The notes below the pieces were generated by a model. That model was not told the DNA's origin and searched no databases. It was given only the letters and a program-made list of their open reading frames with translations. Made by a program: the position numbers and the translations under genes. Positions 40,032-48,261 of a stretch of 64,000 nucleotides of DNA are shown here, piece after piece. Source of the DNA: Amycolatopsis vancoresmycina (lineage in GTDB: Bacteria > Actinomycetota > Actinomycetes > Mycobacteriales > Pseudonocardiaceae); the NCBI RefSeq assembly GCF_000716785.1, contig NZ_JNYY01000012.1, positions 180,989-244,988 on the forward strand, written 5' to 3'. Position 1 is the first letter of the stretch; the number at the start of each line of letters is the position of its first letter.

Positions 40032-42353
40032 TCAGCCGGTGCGCACGATCCGCCACCGGGTGGCGGCGGCGCCGCTGTCGGGGCCCTGCACGGCGTAGGC
40101 ACCGGCGGCGGTCGAGTTGTTCTCGATGGTCAGCAGCTTGCCGCTGTTGACGTTGCGGATCTTCACCGTGCCGTCGCCCTGGTCGGCGACGGTCCACCGG
40201 TGGTCGGCGGTGCCGTTGTCCGCCCACTGCAGGACCTGGGCGTTGTCGGCGGCCGACATGTCACGCACGCCGAGCACCTTGCCGCTGTTGGCGTTGCGGA
40301 ACCGGACGGCGGTCCCGTCGGTGACGATTTCCCAGTTGTGGTCGGCGGTGCCGTTGTCCGACCACTGCAGTGCCCGGCCGCCGTCGGCGGTGGACATGTT
40401 CTCGATCCCCAGCAGCAGCCCGCTGCCCACGTTGACCAGCCGGGACGTCGTCGCGCCGGACCCGCTGGTGTTCCAGTAGACCGTGTAGTTGAAGCCCTGG
40501 GCGTCGTGGAAGGGCACCAGGTTGACCGTCGAGCCGTTGGCCTTGGCGCTGAAGGCGAGCGCGCTGCTGCTGGTGCGGGTGATCGAGTTCCGGTCGAGGG
40601 ACGGCAGCGCGCTGAGCGTGCTGGTGCCGTAGTTGCCGGCCAGGACCACCGGGCCGTAGGTGATCGCCGCGACGTTCGCGTTGTCGTTGGCGGGCCGCAG
40701 GACGGCCTGCATCGGCAGCCGCACGGTGACCGCGTCACCGGAGGTCCAGGAGCGGGTCAGGGTGGCGTAGCTGCCCGGCGTGGTGGTGACGTTCTGCGCG
40801 ACGCCGTTGACGCTGATCGTGGCCCCGGCGGCCCAGCTCGGGATGCGGACGCGCAGGGCCCAGCTGCCGCTCACGTTCCCGGTGAACGTCAGGGTCGTCG
40901 TGTCGCTCGCCGGGTAGGACGTGGTCTGGGTGACGGTGATGCCGCGCTGGGTCCAGGTGAGCACCGAGGGCAGGAACAGGTTCACGATCAGCGTCGTGTC
41001 GGTGTGGAAGTAGATCGAGTCCGCGAGCTTCGTCTGGGTTTCCAGGCCGCTGCCCTGGCAGCACCAGAACGAGGCGTAGTCGGTGCTCCACGTGCCGCCG
41101 CCCCACGCCGGGCCGAGGCCGCGGCGGCCGCCCGGGTTGAGCGAGCTGAAGTAGGTGATGTGCCCGTGGCTGTCGGCCGGGTTCTGCTGGCCGATCATCT
41201 GGTTGAGCAGCGCCCGCTCGTAGTACTCGGCGAGGTCGGCGCGGTCCGGGTAGAGGGTGAACAGCTCCCGGGTCAGCTTGAGCATGTTGTAGGTGTTGCA
41301 GCTTTCGCAGGTGTCCTGGTTGAGGTACGCGGCGATGGCGTTGGGCGCGCGGAAGTGCTCGGCCTGGCTGTTGCCGCCGATGACGTAGGTGTGCGCGCCG
41401 ACGGTGATGTTCCACGCGTTGGTGGCGATGTCCCGGTAGCGGGTGGTGCCGGTGGCCTTGTACTCCCGGGCCGCGCCGATCCACTTGGGCACCTGCGTGT
41501 TGGCGTGCAGGCCGTTGAGCTGGTCCCGGTTCGCCGCCAGCGGGTCGAACACGGCGGCGTGGTCGAACCGCTGCGCGACGGTCAGCCAGCGCGCGTCGCC
41601 GGTGTACTGGTAGAGGTCGGTCAGCACCGCGTTCATGCCGCCGAATTCGGTGTTCAGCACGGACTGCATCTGGCTGTAGGTCAGTCTGCCGGTGCGGCGG
41701 TCGACCCAGCCGGCGAGGTTCAGCAGCACGTCACGGGCCTGCGTGCTGTCGGCGTAGCGCCAGACGTCGAGCAGCCCGGCCATGGTCTTGTGGATGCAGT
41801 AGTACGGCACGTTGCCGTTCGACAGGTTCCCGGCCTCGAGGGCGCTGAAGTCCGATTCGGGGAAGCCGGACAGGTACCCGGCCCCGAACCCGGCGGCGCC
41901 GTCGTTGGCCTGGCACTTGGCCAGTTCGGCGACCATGTAGGTGGCTTTGTCCCGGCAGGTCGTGTCCCCGGCGACGGCCCACAGCTGCGCCCACGCGGTC
42001 AGGAAGTGGCCCTGGACGTGGCTGCGGAAGGGGAAGTTCGGGGCGTCCCAGCCGCCGTTGGTGGCGGCGCCGCCGGTCGAAAGCCGGTGGTTGGCCCGGA
42101 AGTTGTACAGCAGCCGGTCGACGTCGACGAACCGCAGGTAGTTCTGCGTCCGGTTCTGGTTGTCCAGCCACCGGCTCGCGGTCAGCCGCACCTGCCCGAG
42201 GTCGAACGGGACCGCGGCCACCCCGACCTCCGACCGGACGGGATCGGTGGCCGCCCGGGCGGGCGAGCCCCCGAGGACGGGACCGGCGGCCGAGGCGAGG
42301 GCGGTGGCACCGGCGGCCTGCAGCAGCCGCCGCCGGGAGAAGGAGGAGTTCAC
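40032..42353 (-). CDS. Secreted GH127 beta-L-arabinofuranosidase (DUF1680) with ricin-type lectin
   Basis: A 773-residue enzyme with a Tat-type signal (SFSRRRLLQAAGATALAS). The GH127 domain spans about 45-610. It keeps the metal/catalytic set known from HypBA1: Glu350-x-Cys352 in TCESCNTYN and the Cys431-Cys432 pair in FWCCQGSG, plus the upstream SQAEHF Glu. The C-terminal 130 residues are a ricin B-type beta-trefoil with three similar repeats (LQWSDNGTADHNW, LQWADNGTADHRW). It should remove arabinofuranose from plant glycans, consistent with xylanase nearby. Start is GTG 42353 with GGAGAA; a LacI-type operator lies 43 bases upstream. Confidence 0.93.
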   Translation of the reverse strand: MNSSFSRRRLLQAAGATALASAAGPVLGGSPARAATDPVRSEVGVAAVPFDLGQVRLTASRWLDNQNRTQNYLRFVDVDRLLYNFRANHRLSTGGAATNGGWDAPNFPFRSHVQGHFLTAWAQLWAVAGDTTCRDKATYMVAELAKCQANDGAAGFGAGYLSGFPESDFSALEAGNLSNGNVPYYCIHKTMAGLLDVWRYADSTQARDVLLNLAGWVDRRTGRLTYSQMQSVLNTEFGGMNAVLTDLYQYTGDARWLTVAQRFDHAAVFDPLAANRDQLNGLHANTQVPKWIGAAREYKATGTTRYRDIATNAWNITVGAHTYVIGGNSQAEHFRAPNAIAAYLNQDTCESCNTYNMLKLTRELFTLYPDRADLAEYYERALLNQMIGQQNPADSHGHITYFSSLNPGGRRGLGPAWGGGTWSTDYASFWCCQGSGLETQTKLADSIYFHTDTTLIVNLFLPSVLTWTQRGITVTQTTSYPASDTTTLTFTGNVSGSWALRVRIPSWAAGATISVNGVAQNVTTTPGSYATLTRSWTSGDAVTVRLPMQAVLRPANDNANVAAITYGPVVLAGNYGTSTLSALPSLDRNSITRTSSSALAFSAKANGSTVNLVPFHDAQGFNYTVYWNTSGSGATTSRLVNVGSGLLLGIENMSTADGGRALQWSDNGTADHNWEIVTDGTAVRFRNANSGKVLGVRDMSAADNAQVLQWADNGTADHRWTVADQGDGTVKIRNVNSGKLLTIENNSTAAGAYAVQGPDSGAAATRWRIVRTG

Positions 42354-42395
42354 CGGGTTCTCCGTTCGTCGCTGAAGTGGAGGACGCGGTGGAAC

Positions 42396-42407
42396 GTTAG
42401 CGCTAAC
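42396..42407. promoter_or_regulatory. LacI-family operator before the GH127 gene
   Basis: GTTAGCGCTAAC is a perfect 12-bp palindrome with the central CG typical of LacI-family sites in actinomycete sugar genes. It lies 43 bases upstream of the GH127 start. No LacI gene is in the window, so the regulator is encoded elsewhere. Confidence 0.8.
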
Positions 42408-42478
42408 ATTCGCCGCTGTCACGACCCGGGCGCGAGCGAGGGGGAAGGCCGGGCGCGTGAGCAGGGGGTGTGGCGCAG

Positions 42479-42487
42479 GAAAGTTTC
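42479..42487. promoter_or_regulatory. GAAAGTTTC box
   Basis: GAAA-G-TTTC is a perfect inverted repeat of the type seen before the xylanase at 36744-36767. It lies 126 bases upstream of the GH127 start. Shared control of arabinoxylan enzymes is inferred. Confidence 0.5.
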
Positions 42488-42606
42488 GCGGTTCCGTTCC
42501 GGCGGGCGCTGGCATCGGCGCGGCTGGGGACCGGGGCTGCGCGCACTTGCCTGCCCGCTCGCGCGGGAGCGTTTCGCCGCTTTCGACAACTTGCCGCCGG
42601 ACGCTT

Positions 42607-42705
42607 GCCGCAGCCGCAGCCGCAGCCGCAGCCATGGGCCGCAGGCACCGCCCGGCACGCAACCGCAGCCGCCTCAACGCAACCGGAGCCGCCTCAACGC
42701 AACCG
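42607..42705. repeat. Tandem GCCGCA hexamers and a 20-bp tandem repeat
   Basis: GCCGCA is repeated four times plus GCC (42607-42633). Then a 20-bp unit, CGCAACCGSAGCCGCCTCAA, runs at 42658-42677 and 42678-42697 with one mismatch and a partial third copy (42698-42705). No coding frame is convincing. Slippage-prone spacer DNA is the simplest view. Confidence 0.75.
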
Positions 42706-42746
42706 CCGCAGTCGCCGCAGCCGATGCCACAGGCACCACCCGGCTC

Positions 42747-44456
42747 CTAGCGCAGCCGCCGCCAGGCTTCGCGGCGCCGTCGCTGGGCCTCCGGGTCCGC
42801 AACCGGGGCCGCCGACAACAGCCGCTGCGTGTACGCGTGCGCCGGGGCCGTCAGGACCTCCTTCGCCGGGCCCTGCTCGACCACCTTCCCCCGGTGCATC
42901 ACCGCGACCCGGTCCGCGAGCTGCTCGATCACCGCCAGGTCGTGGCTGATGAACAGGCACGCGAAGCCGAACTCGTGCTGCAGCTCGCGCAGCAGGTCCA
43001 GGACGCGGGCCTGGATGGTCACGTCGAGCGCGCTCGTCGGCTCGTCGGCCACCAGCAGGTCCGGGCGCAGCGCCAGGGCCCGCGCGATGCACGCGCGCTG
43101 GCGCTGGCCGCCCGACAGCTCGTGCGGGTAGCGGCCGGCCAGTGCCGGGGACAGCCGGACCGCGTCGAGGAGGGCAGCCACCCGGCCGTCCACTTCGGAC
43201 TCCGGGGCCGCGCGGTGCAGCCGTAGCGGGGTCGCCACGCTCTCCCCCACCGTCGTCCGCGGGTTCAGCGACGACAGCGGGTCCTGGAACACCACGCCGA
43301 TCCGGCGCCGCAGGGCCTTCGCCGCCCGGCCGCGGGCGCGCGTGATGTCCGCGTCCCCGATGCGCACGAAGCCCGCCGTGGGCGCGAGCAGGCCGGTGAC
43401 CGCCCTGGCCACCGTGCTCTTGCCCGAGCCCGACTCCCCCACCAGGCCGAGCACCTCGCCCGGCTCGACGTGCAGGTTCACCCCCGCCGCGGCGTGCACC
43501 GCCAGTGCGCGGAACCGGCCGCGGTAGGTGACCGCCAGGTCCGTCACGCGCAGCAGCGGCGCCACGGCGGGGACGTCCGGGACCGACGCCGCCGCCGGGT
43601 GCTCCGCCGCCGCGACGTGGCCCGGACCGGCCGGGACCTCCGTGGTCGCCGCGCGTTCGAGCCCGGACGTCGCCGCCGTGCTCAGCGAGACCACCGAGCC
43701 GAGCAGCTGCCGCGTGTAGTCCTCGGCCGGTGCGGTGAAGATCCGCTCCACCGGCCCTTGCTCGACCACGCGGCCGTCGTGCATCACGACGACCCGGTCG
43801 GCGAGGTCGGCGACCACGCCCATGTCGTGCGTGATCAGCAGGATCGCCGTCCCCAGCCGCGCGCGGAGGTCGCGCAGCAGCTCGAGGATCTCCGCCTGCA
43901 CGGTGACGTCCAGCGCGGTGGTCGGCTCGTCGGCGATCAGCAGCTCCGGCTCGTTCGCCACCGCCATCGCGATGACGACCCGCTGCAGCTGGCCGCCCGA
44001 CAGCTCGTGCGGGTACGACCGGAACCGCTCGCCCGGGTCCGGCAGCCCGACCAGGCCGAGCAGCTCGATCGCCCGGTCCCGCGCGGCGGGGGCCGCGAGC
44101 GGCTGGTGCGTGCGGATCGCTTCGACGAGCTGGTCCCCGACGGTGAACACCGGGTTCAGCGCGCTCATCGGCTCCTGGAACACCATGCCGACCGCGCCGC
44201 CGCGGACCGCCCGCAGCTCGGCCGCCGGCATCGCGTAGAGGTCCCGCCCGGCCAGCTCCGCGCGCCCCGACACCTTCGCCGCAGGCGGGAGCAGGCCGAG
44301 CAGGGACATCGCGGTGACCGTCTTGCCGGAGCCGGACTCCCCGACCACCGCGACGACTTCGCCCGCGCGGACCTCATAGCCGACCCCGCGGACGGCTTCG
44401 ACGTCGCCGAACGAGACCGCCACGTCGTGCAGCCGCAGGAGCCCGGCACCGGTCAC
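42747..44456 (-). CDS. Peptide/nickel-type ABC importer, fused double ATPase (DppD-DppF)
   Basis: A 569-residue protein with two complete ATPase units. Unit 1 (about 1-265) has GESGSGKTVT, LSGGQLQRVVIAMA and LLIADEPTTALD; unit 2 (about 300-569) has GESGSGKSTVA, LSGGQRQRACIARAL and LLVADEPTSALD. Each ends in the oligopeptide-type C-terminal extension (GPVERIFTAPAEDYTRQLL, GPAKEVLTAPAHAYTQRLL). It powers the permeases at 46137-48055. GTG 44456 overlaps the binding-protein stop by four bases (GTGA), showing translational coupling. The longer open frame upstream is antisense overlap with the binding protein's codons and is not coding. Confidence 0.92.
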   Translation of the reverse strand: MTGAGLLRLHDVAVSFGDVEAVRGVGYEVRAGEVVAVVGESGSGKTVTAMSLLGLLPPAAKVSGRAELAGRDLYAMPAAELRAVRGGAVGMVFQEPMSALNPVFTVGDQLVEAIRTHQPLAAPAARDRAIELLGLVGLPDPGERFRSYPHELSGGQLQRVVIAMAVANEPELLIADEPTTALDVTVQAEILELLRDLRARLGTAILLITHDMGVVADLADRVVVMHDGRVVEQGPVERIFTAPAEDYTRQLLGSVVSLSTAATSGLERAATTEVPAGPGHVAAAEHPAAASVPDVPAVAPLLRVTDLAVTYRGRFRALAVHAAAGVNLHVEPGEVLGLVGESGSGKSTVARAVTGLLAPTAGFVRIGDADITRARGRAAKALRRRIGVVFQDPLSSLNPRTTVGESVATPLRLHRAAPESEVDGRVAALLDAVRLSPALAGRYPHELSGGQRQRACIARALALRPDLLVADEPTSALDVTIQARVLDLLRELQHEFGFACLFISHDLAVIEQLADRVAVMHRGKVVEQGPAKEVLTAPAHAYTQRLLSAAPVADPEAQRRRREAWRRLR

Positions 44457-46126
44457 TGGACGAGCCCGAACTTGCGGTAGTCGACGTAGGCCGGGAACCG
44501 GCCGATCTGGACGCCGCCCACCTGCGAACCGTGCAGGAACGAGTTGCGCGTGTAGATCAGCGGCACGACCGGCGAGTCGGCGAGGATCTTCTTGTCCAGC
44601 GCCGCCCACTTCTTCCCGGCCTCGGCCGGGTCCACCGTGGCCTGTGCCTCGGCGATCAGCCGGTCGGCCTCGGGGTTGCTGTAGCGCGACTCGTTGTACC
44701 CGCCGTTGCCGATCTCGGTGGACTGGAACAGCGGCTGGATGTTCGCGTTGGCCGACGGGATGTCCGGCTGCCACGAGGTGAGCGTCAGGTCGAAGTCCGA
44801 CAGCCCCTTGGTGTCCACTTCGGACGTGTAGGTGTCGTCGTCGAGGGGCTTGATGGTGACCTTGATGTTCGCCCTGGCCAATGCGGCCTGGATCGCCGCC
44901 GCCTTCTCCGGGTAGCCGTTTTCGTTGTGGGTGGCCAGGACCAGCCCCTCGATGCCGTTCGGGAAGCCCGCCTCGGCGAGCAGCTGCTTGGCCTTGGCCG
45001 GGTCGCCGGACGGCGGCGCCGGGTACAGGTCGTACTGCTCGCGGCCTTGCAGGCCGGGCGTGATCAGCGTCGTGGCGACGTCGCCGGCCAGCTGGGCGCT
45101 GCCCGCGCTGGCGACCTGGTAGGCGGCCTTGTCGACGGCGTACTGGAACGCCTGGCGCACCTTCGGGTTCGTCAGGTTCCCGCGCTGGGTGTTCAGCGAA
45201 AGGTAGGCCAGCGCGCCGGATTCCGACGTCACCAGCCGGGACTTCGCCGACGCGTTGCCCTGGATCTGGGCCAGCTGGGCCGGCGAGGCGAACGACATGC
45301 CGAAGCCGGCGCGGTCCTTGCCGGTGTCGTCGATGAGCCGCTTGGAGATGACGCTGGTGTCCTGGCCGAGCTCGAAGTCCACGGTGTCGGCGTAGGCCAG
45401 CCGCGTCTTGTCCTCGTCGCGGCTCCAGTTCGGGTTGCGCACCAGCTTCGCCGACTTGCCCCGCTGGTAGCTCTGCAGCTGGTAGGGGCCGGACGCGACC
45501 GGGTGGTCACCGTAGTTCGCTTCGGCGCCCTTGCCCTTCGGCACCGGGGAGAACGCCGGTGTGCTGGCGACCCAGTTGAAGTCGCCGTACGCGCGGGCGA
45601 GGTGGAAGACGATCGTCTTCGCGTCCGGCGTCTGGATGGTGTCGAGCTCCTTGCCCTCGAACGGGCCCTTGTACGCCAGGCCCGGCGAGAGCAGGTCCTT
45701 GTGGTAGGCCAGGCCGCCGGAGAACGCGGGCGCGAACGACCGCTCGAGGCCCCACTTGACGTCCTCGCTCCTGATCGGCGTGCCGTCGGCGTACTTCAGG
45801 CCGTCCTTGAGGGTGAACGTCCAGGTCTTGCCGCCGTCGCTGGGCCGCCCGGTGTCGGTGGCCAGGTCGGGCACGATCGTGGTGTCCTTGCCCGGCGCGA
45901 CGTCCCACGACGTCAGCCGCCGGTGGATCAGCCCGAGCGTGGTGACGACCAGGTTCGAGCTCTTCGCCGGGTCCCACGTGATCGAGGGTGCGTCGTTGAG
46001 CAGGAGGAGGGTCCCGCCGGGTTTGACGGTGCCGCCCTGCCCCGCCGGTGTGTCGTTGGCGCCGCACGCCGTCAGCAGCGTGACGGCGGCCAGCACCCCG
46101 GCGGCGAGTTGGAGTCCCCGTTTCAT
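44453..46126 (-). CDS. ABC importer substrate-binding lipoprotein (SBP family 5)
   Basis: A 557-residue lipoprotein: MKRGLQLAAGVLAAVTLLTAC holds the lipobox LTAC with the lipidated Cys at 21. The mature part has family 5 features: TITWDPAKSSNLVV-like N-terminus, WTFTLKDGLKYADGTPI, VKWGLER, AFQYAVDKAAY and PAKAKQLLAEAGFPNG. Family 5 proteins bind oligopeptides, nickel or small oligosaccharides; the ligand cannot be told here. It is the third gene of the importer operon, between the permeases and the ATPase. Confidence 0.93.
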   Translation of the reverse strand: MKRGLQLAAGVLAAVTLLTACGANDTPAGQGGTVKPGGTLLLLNDAPSITWDPAKSSNLVVTTLGLIHRRLTSWDVAPGKDTTIVPDLATDTGRPSDGGKTWTFTLKDGLKYADGTPIRSEDVKWGLERSFAPAFSGGLAYHKDLLSPGLAYKGPFEGKELDTIQTPDAKTIVFHLARAYGDFNWVASTPAFSPVPKGKGAEANYGDHPVASGPYQLQSYQRGKSAKLVRNPNWSRDEDKTRLAYADTVDFELGQDTSVISKRLIDDTGKDRAGFGMSFASPAQLAQIQGNASAKSRLVTSESGALAYLSLNTQRGNLTNPKVRQAFQYAVDKAAYQVASAGSAQLAGDVATTLITPGLQGREQYDLYPAPPSGDPAKAKQLLAEAGFPNGIEGLVLATHNENGYPEKAAAIQAALARANIKVTIKPLDDDTYTSEVDTKGLSDFDLTLTSWQPDIPSANANIQPLFQSTEIGNGGYNESRYSNPEADRLIAEAQATVDPAEAGKKWAALDKKILADSPVVPLIYTRNSFLHGSQVGGVQIGRFPAYVDYRKFGLVQ

Positions 46127-46136
46127 CGTGTCCCCT

Positions 46137-47132
46137 TCAGACGAGGCGGGCCCGCGGATCGAGCGCGCCGTAGCAGAGATCGACCAGGAAGTTCAGGACG
46201 GTGACCAGCAGGGCGGAGAACAGCGTCACGCCCAGCAGCACCGGCAGGTTGAGCGAGGCGATGGCGTCGACGAGCAGCCGCCCCACGCCGGCCATGCCGA
46301 AGATCCGTTCGGTGATCACCGTGCCGGCCAGCAGCGCACCGAGGTCGACGCCGAACACGGTGACCACCGGCAGCAGGACGTTGCGCAACGCGTGCCGTCC
46401 CACCACCTTCCGCTCGGTGAGCCCCTTCGCCCGCGCGGTGCGGATGTAGTCCTCGCCGAGGGTTTCCAGCATCTGGCCGCGGGTCAGCCGCGCGTAGATG
46501 GCGGCGTGCAGGAAGGCCAGCACGAACCACGGCAGCACGAGGTGCCACGCCCACTGCGCCGGGTTCTCGGTCAGCGGCACGTACCCGGACTTCGGGACGA
46601 CGTCGAGGGCGAAGGCGAAGATCGTGATGCCGATCATCCCGGCCAGGTAGGCGGGCATGGAGACGCCGGCCATCGCGGCGGCCATCGTGATCCGGTCGGC
46701 CGCACTGCCGCGGCGCAGCGCCGAAAGCACGCCGAGGCCGACGCCGGCGACGATCCAGATCGCGGCCGCGCCCAGCGCCACCGAGAAGCTGACCTCGATC
46801 CGGCCGCCGATCTCGCTCAGCACGTCGACGTTGTTCTGGAAGTCCCAGCCGAAGCACGGCGCGGTGCAGTGGATCGCCGCGGCGCCGGTGCCGAACGTGC
46901 GGCCGCCGAAGATGCCGCCGAGGAAGTCGAGGAACTGCCGGTACCAGGGGACGTCGTAGCCCATGAACTCCCGGGCGAGCTGCAGGCCCTCGGGCGAGCA
47001 CGGGCGGCCGCACGCCATCCGCGCCGGGTCGGCGGGCAGGACGTAGAACACCACGAACGTCACGAAGGCGACGACGAACAGGACCAGCAGCATCCCGGCG
47101 AACCGGGTGGCGGCGAACCGGGCGGTGCGCAT
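46137..47132 (-). CDS. ABC importer permease, DppB type
   Basis: A 331-residue inner-membrane permease beginning MRTARFAATRFAGMLLVLFVV, the usual DppB N-terminus, with about six helices and the ATPase-contact loop DYIRTARAKGLTERKVVGRHALRNVLLP (landmarks: YIRTARAKGL and HALRNVLLP). Two Cys-containing loops (MACGRPCS, HCTAPCF) in the first extracytoplasmic region are uncommon and might form disulfides. The start overlaps the previous permease stop by one base. Confidence 0.93.
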   Translation of the reverse strand: MRTARFAATRFAGMLLVLFVVAFVTFVVFYVLPADPARMACGRPCSPEGLQLAREFMGYDVPWYRQFLDFLGGIFGGRTFGTGAAAIHCTAPCFGWDFQNNVDVLSEIGGRIEVSFSVALGAAAIWIVAGVGLGVLSALRRGSAADRITMAAAMAGVSMPAYLAGMIGITIFAFALDVVPKSGYVPLTENPAQWAWHLVLPWFVLAFLHAAIYARLTRGQMLETLGEDYIRTARAKGLTERKVVGRHALRNVLLPVVTVFGVDLGALLAGTVITERIFGMAGVGRLLVDAIASLNLPVLLGVTLFSALLVTVLNFLVDLCYGALDPRARLV

Positions 47133-48055
47133 CAGGCCGCACCTCCCGAGCGCGGGTCGAGCGCGTCGCGGAGGGCGTCGCCGACGACGTTGAAGGCCAG
47201 GGTGATCAGGAACAGCAGCAGGCCGGGGAAGACCAGGTACATCGGGTCGGTTTCGAAGAAGTCGATGGCGGCGCTGATCGTGCGGCCCCAGCTGGGGGTG
47301 GGCGGCAGGACGCCGACCCCGAGGAACGACAGCGCGGCCTCGTTGCCGATCATCGACGGCACGGTCAGGCTGGCGACGACGATGATCGGCGCCCACAGGT
47401 TGGGCAGCAGCTCCTTCGTGAACACGTGCCACGGCCCGGCGCCCACCACCCGGGCCGCGGCGACGAAGTCGCGCTTGGCCAGGCTCAGCGTCTGGGCGCG
47501 GACGATCCGGGCCACCCGCGGCCAGCCGAAGAGCCCGAGGACGACGATCAGCGTCACCTGGCGCGGGAAGTCCACCGGCAGGACCGCGCCGAGCGCGATC
47601 ATGAAGATCAGGTACGGGAAGCCGAGGATGACGTCGGCGGTCCACGTCACCACGCGGTCCCACCAGCCGCCGAGGTAGCCGGCGCTGACCCCGGCCACGA
47701 CGCCGAGCACGGTGCCCAGCGCGGTGGCACCGAGCCCGACCAGCAGTGACGTCCGCGCGCCGTGCGCGACCAGCGCGAACAGGTCGACGCCGGTCAGCGG
47801 CTCGACGCCGAACCAGTGCGCGCCGCTCAGCCCGCCCAGCGTCCCGGCCGGCAGGCCGGTGGGGCCGAGGGTGCCGATGTCCGGGGTCAGGCTCTGCCCC
47901 TCGGCCAGGACGAAGAGGTCGGCCGCGGCCGCGAGCAGCACGATGGCGACGATCAGGACCGCGCAGACGGACGTCCACCGCCCGGAACGGACGGCACGCC
48001 ACACCGCGGCGGGCAGGGAACGCGCCGCGGACGGCGGCAGAGCGGGGACGGACAC
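47132..48055 (-). CDS. ABC importer permease, DppC type
   Basis: A 307-residue permease with the DppC pattern: an N-terminal helix (TSVCAVLIVAIVLLAAAA), the LGTDxxGRD-related region here read as HWFGVEPLTGVDLFALVAHGARTSLLVGL (landmarks only), the loop RDFVAAARVVGAGPWHVFTKELLPN, and the closing GDALRDALDPR. It is the first gene of the four-gene importer operon. The promoter must lie in 48056-48261, which is shared with the divergent glycosyltransferase. Confidence 0.93.
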   Translation of the reverse strand: MSVPALPPSAARSLPAAVWRAVRSGRWTSVCAVLIVAIVLLAAAADLFVLAEGQSLTPDIGTLGPTGLPAGTLGGLSGAHWFGVEPLTGVDLFALVAHGARTSLLVGLGATALGTVLGVVAGVSAGYLGGWWDRVVTWTADVILGFPYLIFMIALGAVLPVDFPRQVTLIVVLGLFGWPRVARIVRAQTLSLAKRDFVAAARVVGAGPWHVFTKELLPNLWAPIIVVASLTVPSMIGNEAALSFLGVGVLPPTPSWGRTISAAIDFFETDPMYLVFPGLLLFLITLAFNVVGDALRDALDPRSGGAA

Positions 48056-48261
48056 AACACCTTCAAGGTTCAGCCGATCGAGTGACGATCGAGGACTTTA
48101 AGGAGTTCGCGCGTGATCGATCCACTGTCTCGCACTGTGGGACGATACTTGCTTGCCCGGTCCGTGTCATGGGAATGCCGCTCGACGACCGGCAGAACCA
48201 CCGCACCGGCCGAGCGTCTAATGGAGGTGATGCCCCCGAGGCCGGCAGGAGGTGGCGCGAG

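Larger units (their letters stand above)
42354..42746. other. 393-bp intergenic region with operators and tandem repeats
   Basis: No gene seen. From left to right it holds the LacI-type operator (42396-42407), a GAAAGTTTC box (42479-42487), and low-complexity repeats at 42607-42705. The last part lies downstream of the ABC importer operon and may form RNA structure. Confidence 0.65.

Noticed and set aside
36791..40102. An 1103-codon minus-strand frame opposite the subtilase gene
   Set aside because: The plus strand has the complete S8 catalytic triad and signal peptide; this frame shows no motif.
42607..42633. Hexamer repeats as part of a CRISPR array
   Set aside because: There are no spacers; it is simple contiguous tandem repetition.
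42457..42750. Short plus-strand open frames in the repeat-rich gap
   Set aside because: They consist of the tandem repeats, have no ribosome site and resemble no protein.
48169..48261. ATG at 48169 as start of the glycosyltransferase
   Set aside because: No ribosome site, and codons in this stretch often end in A or T, unlike the gene. TTG 48262 is preceded by AGGAGG.
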